Assembly (NCBI GenBank): GCA_033064195.1
Contig: JARBJD010000431.1
Location: 1-52,673 of the forward strand
Direction of reading: 5' to 3'
Origin: Blattamonas nauphoetae
Taxonomy: Eukaryota; Preaxostyla; Oxymonadida
DNA length: 52,673 nt
The notes below the pieces were generated by a model. That model was not told where the DNA came from, made no database searches, and saw nothing but the letters and a program-made list of their open reading frames with translations. The stretch's first letter is position 1. Every line of letters begins with the position of its first letter. Shown here piece after piece: positions 50,893 through 52,673 of this stretch. Position numbers and translations under genes: made by a program.

Positions 50893-52673
50893 CTACGCTA
50901 GATTAAATTCAGCAATGAACTCTGGAGTTAAGTCGTCAATTGAGTCTGCATGGAACTTCGTGTGTTGAATTGGAACGTAGACCACTTTCGACAGACATGT
51001 GAGACCATTCAGTAGGGTAGCTACAACATTACCATGTTTGTATTCGATGAATTTCCCCACGAATTGAAACTGTCTTCGCTTCTTCTGAAACTTGGCAACT
51101 GTCTTGTCCAAATCAAGGTGGATCAGTAGAATGTTTCCTGGTTTGTATTTCCATAACATCTGTGTTGTTTGTTGTCTTTGGATGTTCTTCAATTGTTCTT
51201 CACAACTGGAGATATACAGTGCTTCAATCTCTCTATTGTTTTGTGCTTGGTGTGGAGTGAATTTGTTCCAGTACGCTCGATGTGGAGTCATGTTGTAGTA
51301 TTCCACCATCTGACTCATCATTGAATGATTGGCCATTTGTGTTGCATTGTCTTGGAATCCATCTCTGATTGTTCTGACCACGCGATCGACAATTCTGTTG
51401 TGATTTGTGAATGGTGAACTCGTGAAATATGTACTGACCTTTTGTTCCTTGAAAAACTCTGATGCTTCTCCACTTGTCCAAGCAGCTTCTCCATCACCAC
51501 GAATGTTATTCACCTGAACTCCACGATGATTTATCAGGTCATTGATTGCAGTCTTGACTTTACTCCATGATTTATCCAGAACAGGAATCACAACAAGATA
51601 CTTAGTGTTTATGTTGATCGCAAAAAGGTAGATCTGAAGAACTGTTTTCGACGTTGGTGATTGGATAAAAACGAGATCAATTTCCCATGATCCGAACTTG
51701 GGAGAAAAGTATGGTCTGTCACAATTCTGTGGAACCTTTCTGTCAGATGTCTTCTGTGGATCACCTGTAATTGCTTTGGACATGAACTGCATTTTTGATC
51801 GAAAAGGATACACTATTTTCTCTGTTGTTTTAGGAATCATTGGTGGATCAATTCTCATTCTGTCACTTCCTTTTTCTCTCTGGATTTTCCTCGGATGTGC
51901 TACACTCCATCTGTGATCAAACTCCTCATACCAATCCTGAAATGATCTTCCTCCGAATGGGATTTGTTTTGTGTGAGTCAGAATGAAGTCAATATCATCG
52001 TTCGCAATATTTCTGTTAATTGAGGCTCGAACAAATGTGTCCCTATTCATTTTATTCGCATCCAGAATGTGTGAGGTAATGAAGTGTTCCATTTGCTTTT
52101 GATTATTCATTATTGAGTTCTCAGCTTTGATCTGTTCTTCTTCTGAATCGTTTCTTTGTTGATGATCAAACAATCCTTTCATTCGTACCAACTTATTGAG
52201 AACTTGCTGTGTCGTTGGTTCATACTGTCTGATCTCCCTCACTGGGTGTTTTACCGCAGTTGGTGTGAAGAAGGGATTTCTCTCAATTGGATCCTGCATC
52301 TGTGAAATTGGTATGATGTCATCATCATCATCATCCTCTTCGAACTTCCTCTCCTTCATTGGATATTCATATTCAAACACCATTGATTTCAAGTTTCTCT
52401 TCAGTCCAGGCACTATTGGATATTCAGGTGATTCTATAACTATTGGTCTCTGCACTGGTGTTGGGATTTGTCTTGCCTCTGCAGGGCTTCGAACTCTTGG
52501 TGAGAGAATTGGTGTCACTTGCTGATTGTACTTTCGATGATATTCTTTATACATCTTGTATGCTTTTTCACATCTCCAATCACTAAAACGTTTTCCCAAG
52601 AATTCAATCAGAAACTGTGAGACTACTTTTGTTCCATCTGAAATTGTTAAATTCGAGAGAGACCTCCATTGAA
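50893..52673 (-). CDS. M4 integrase (rve family), 5' end outside window
   Basis: The frame stays open to the window edge, so the start is not visible; the M1 and M2 copies indicate some 80 further residues. Parts: an amino region with YKMYKEYHRKYNQQ, a Pro/Glu/Asp-rich linker (FEEDDDDDDIIPISQM), the rve core with SWEIDLVFIQSP, LVVIPVLDKSWSKVKTAIN, NIRGDGEAAWTSGEASEFF and NHNRIVDRVVRTIRDGF, then a carboxy SH3/chromo-like KPGNILLIHLDLDK...GKFIEYKHGNVV. It joins the element tips to the target. Downstream in the M1 order polB should follow, beyond the window. The visible part looks whole. Confidence 0.9.
   Translation of the reverse strand, partial: QWRSLSNLTISDGTKVVSQFLIEFLGKRFSDWRCEKAYKMYKEYHRKYNQQVTPILSPRVRSPAEARQIPTPVQRPIVIESPEYPIVPGLKRNLKSMVFEYEYPMKERKFEEDDDDDDIIPISQMQDPIERNPFFTPTAVKHPVREIRQYEPTTQQVLNKLVRMKGLFDHQQRNDSEEEQIKAENSIMNNQKQMEHFITSHILDANKMNRDTFVRASINRNIANDDIDFILTHTKQIPFGGRSFQDWYEEFDHRWSVAHPRKIQREKGSDRMRIDPPMIPKTTEKIVYPFRSKMQFMSKAITGDPQKTSDRKVPQNCDRPYFSPKFGSWEIDLVFIQSPTSKTVLQIYLFAININTKYLVVIPVLDKSWSKVKTAINDLINHRGVQVNNIRGDGEAAWTSGEASEFFKEQKVSTYFTSSPFTNHNRIVDRVVRTIRDGFQDNATQMANHSMMSQMVEYYNMTPHRAYWNKFTPHQAQNNREIEALYISSCEEQLKNIQRQQTTQMLWKYKPGNILLIHLDLDKTVAKFQKKRRQFQFVGKFIEYKHGNVVATLLNGLTCLSKVVYVPIQHTKFHADSIDDLTPEFIAEFNLA

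Larger units (their letters stand above)
40204..52673. mobile_element. Maverick/Polinton copy M4 (right end outside window)
   Basis: M4 begins with AGTAGTATAGAAG at 40204 and runs off the window inside its integrase gene. All twelve visible genes read open, making this the reference copy for the family here. The missing right part should hold polB, the two-module protein and the other terminal repeat, as in M1. The flank CACCAT (40198-40203) would be its target copy; the partner is outside. Similarity to M3 over the fibre end indicates recent common origin. It looks whole as far as visible. Confidence 0.9.

Overview
The window is a stack of Maverick/Polinton elements (virus-like, protein-primed PolB transposons) plus one 8.1-kb island of other DNA. 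There is no prokaryotic gene structure, rRNA or tRNA. The host is a eukaryote. Dense Mavericks, intron-poor short-spaced genes, and an island with Ser/Thr-rich, beta-helix-like secreted protein fragments and a pogo-type transposon fit an anaerobic protist (metamonad: trichomonad or oxymonad) best. That host call is inference, at about 0.4 confidence.

Four Maverick copies can be separated by their shared tip AGTAGTATAG. M1 (3337-22509, 19.17 kb) is bounded by ~1-kb inverted terminal repeats and a perfect 6-bp target duplication CAACTT. It sits inside the polB gene of M2. M2 (1-27909, left end outside the window) is itself inserted in a capsid gene of M3 (27910-32062 visible). M3 faces a same-family copy, M4 (40204-52673, right end outside), head to head across the 8.1-kb island. 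M4 looks whole over its visible length; M1 and the left part of M2 are broken in many places.

Gene order, read best in M4: terminal region, one-module small ORF (+), S74-type self-cleaving fibre (+), single-jelly-roll-sized capsid candidate (-), two paralogous large capsid proteins (-), two small MAPG-starting amphipathic/basic proteins (-), two unknown proteins (-), packaging ATPase (+), coiled-coil protein (-), integrase (-). M1 and M2 add protein-primed polB (-), a repeat-rich subterminal zone, a two-module small protein (-) and the terminal repeat. Together these make a virion (capsids, fibre, ATPase), a replication unit (PolB) and an integration unit (integrase acting on the tips). M1/M2 use one terminal-repeat family (A, with GGTCCACA-type cassettes). 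M3/M4 use another (B, without cassettes, next to the fibre gene).

Two upstream sequence classes appear: a TTTATTTTT-type motif before virion and integrase genes, and a TTTTTTAATT-type motif before polB, ATPase and the module proteins. This suggests two expression classes.

The 32063-40203 island holds degenerate beta-helix-like secreted protein remnants, a shortened pogo-like transposon, a related small inverted-repeat element, and several unrecognised minus-strand coding stretches including a four-helix membrane segment.
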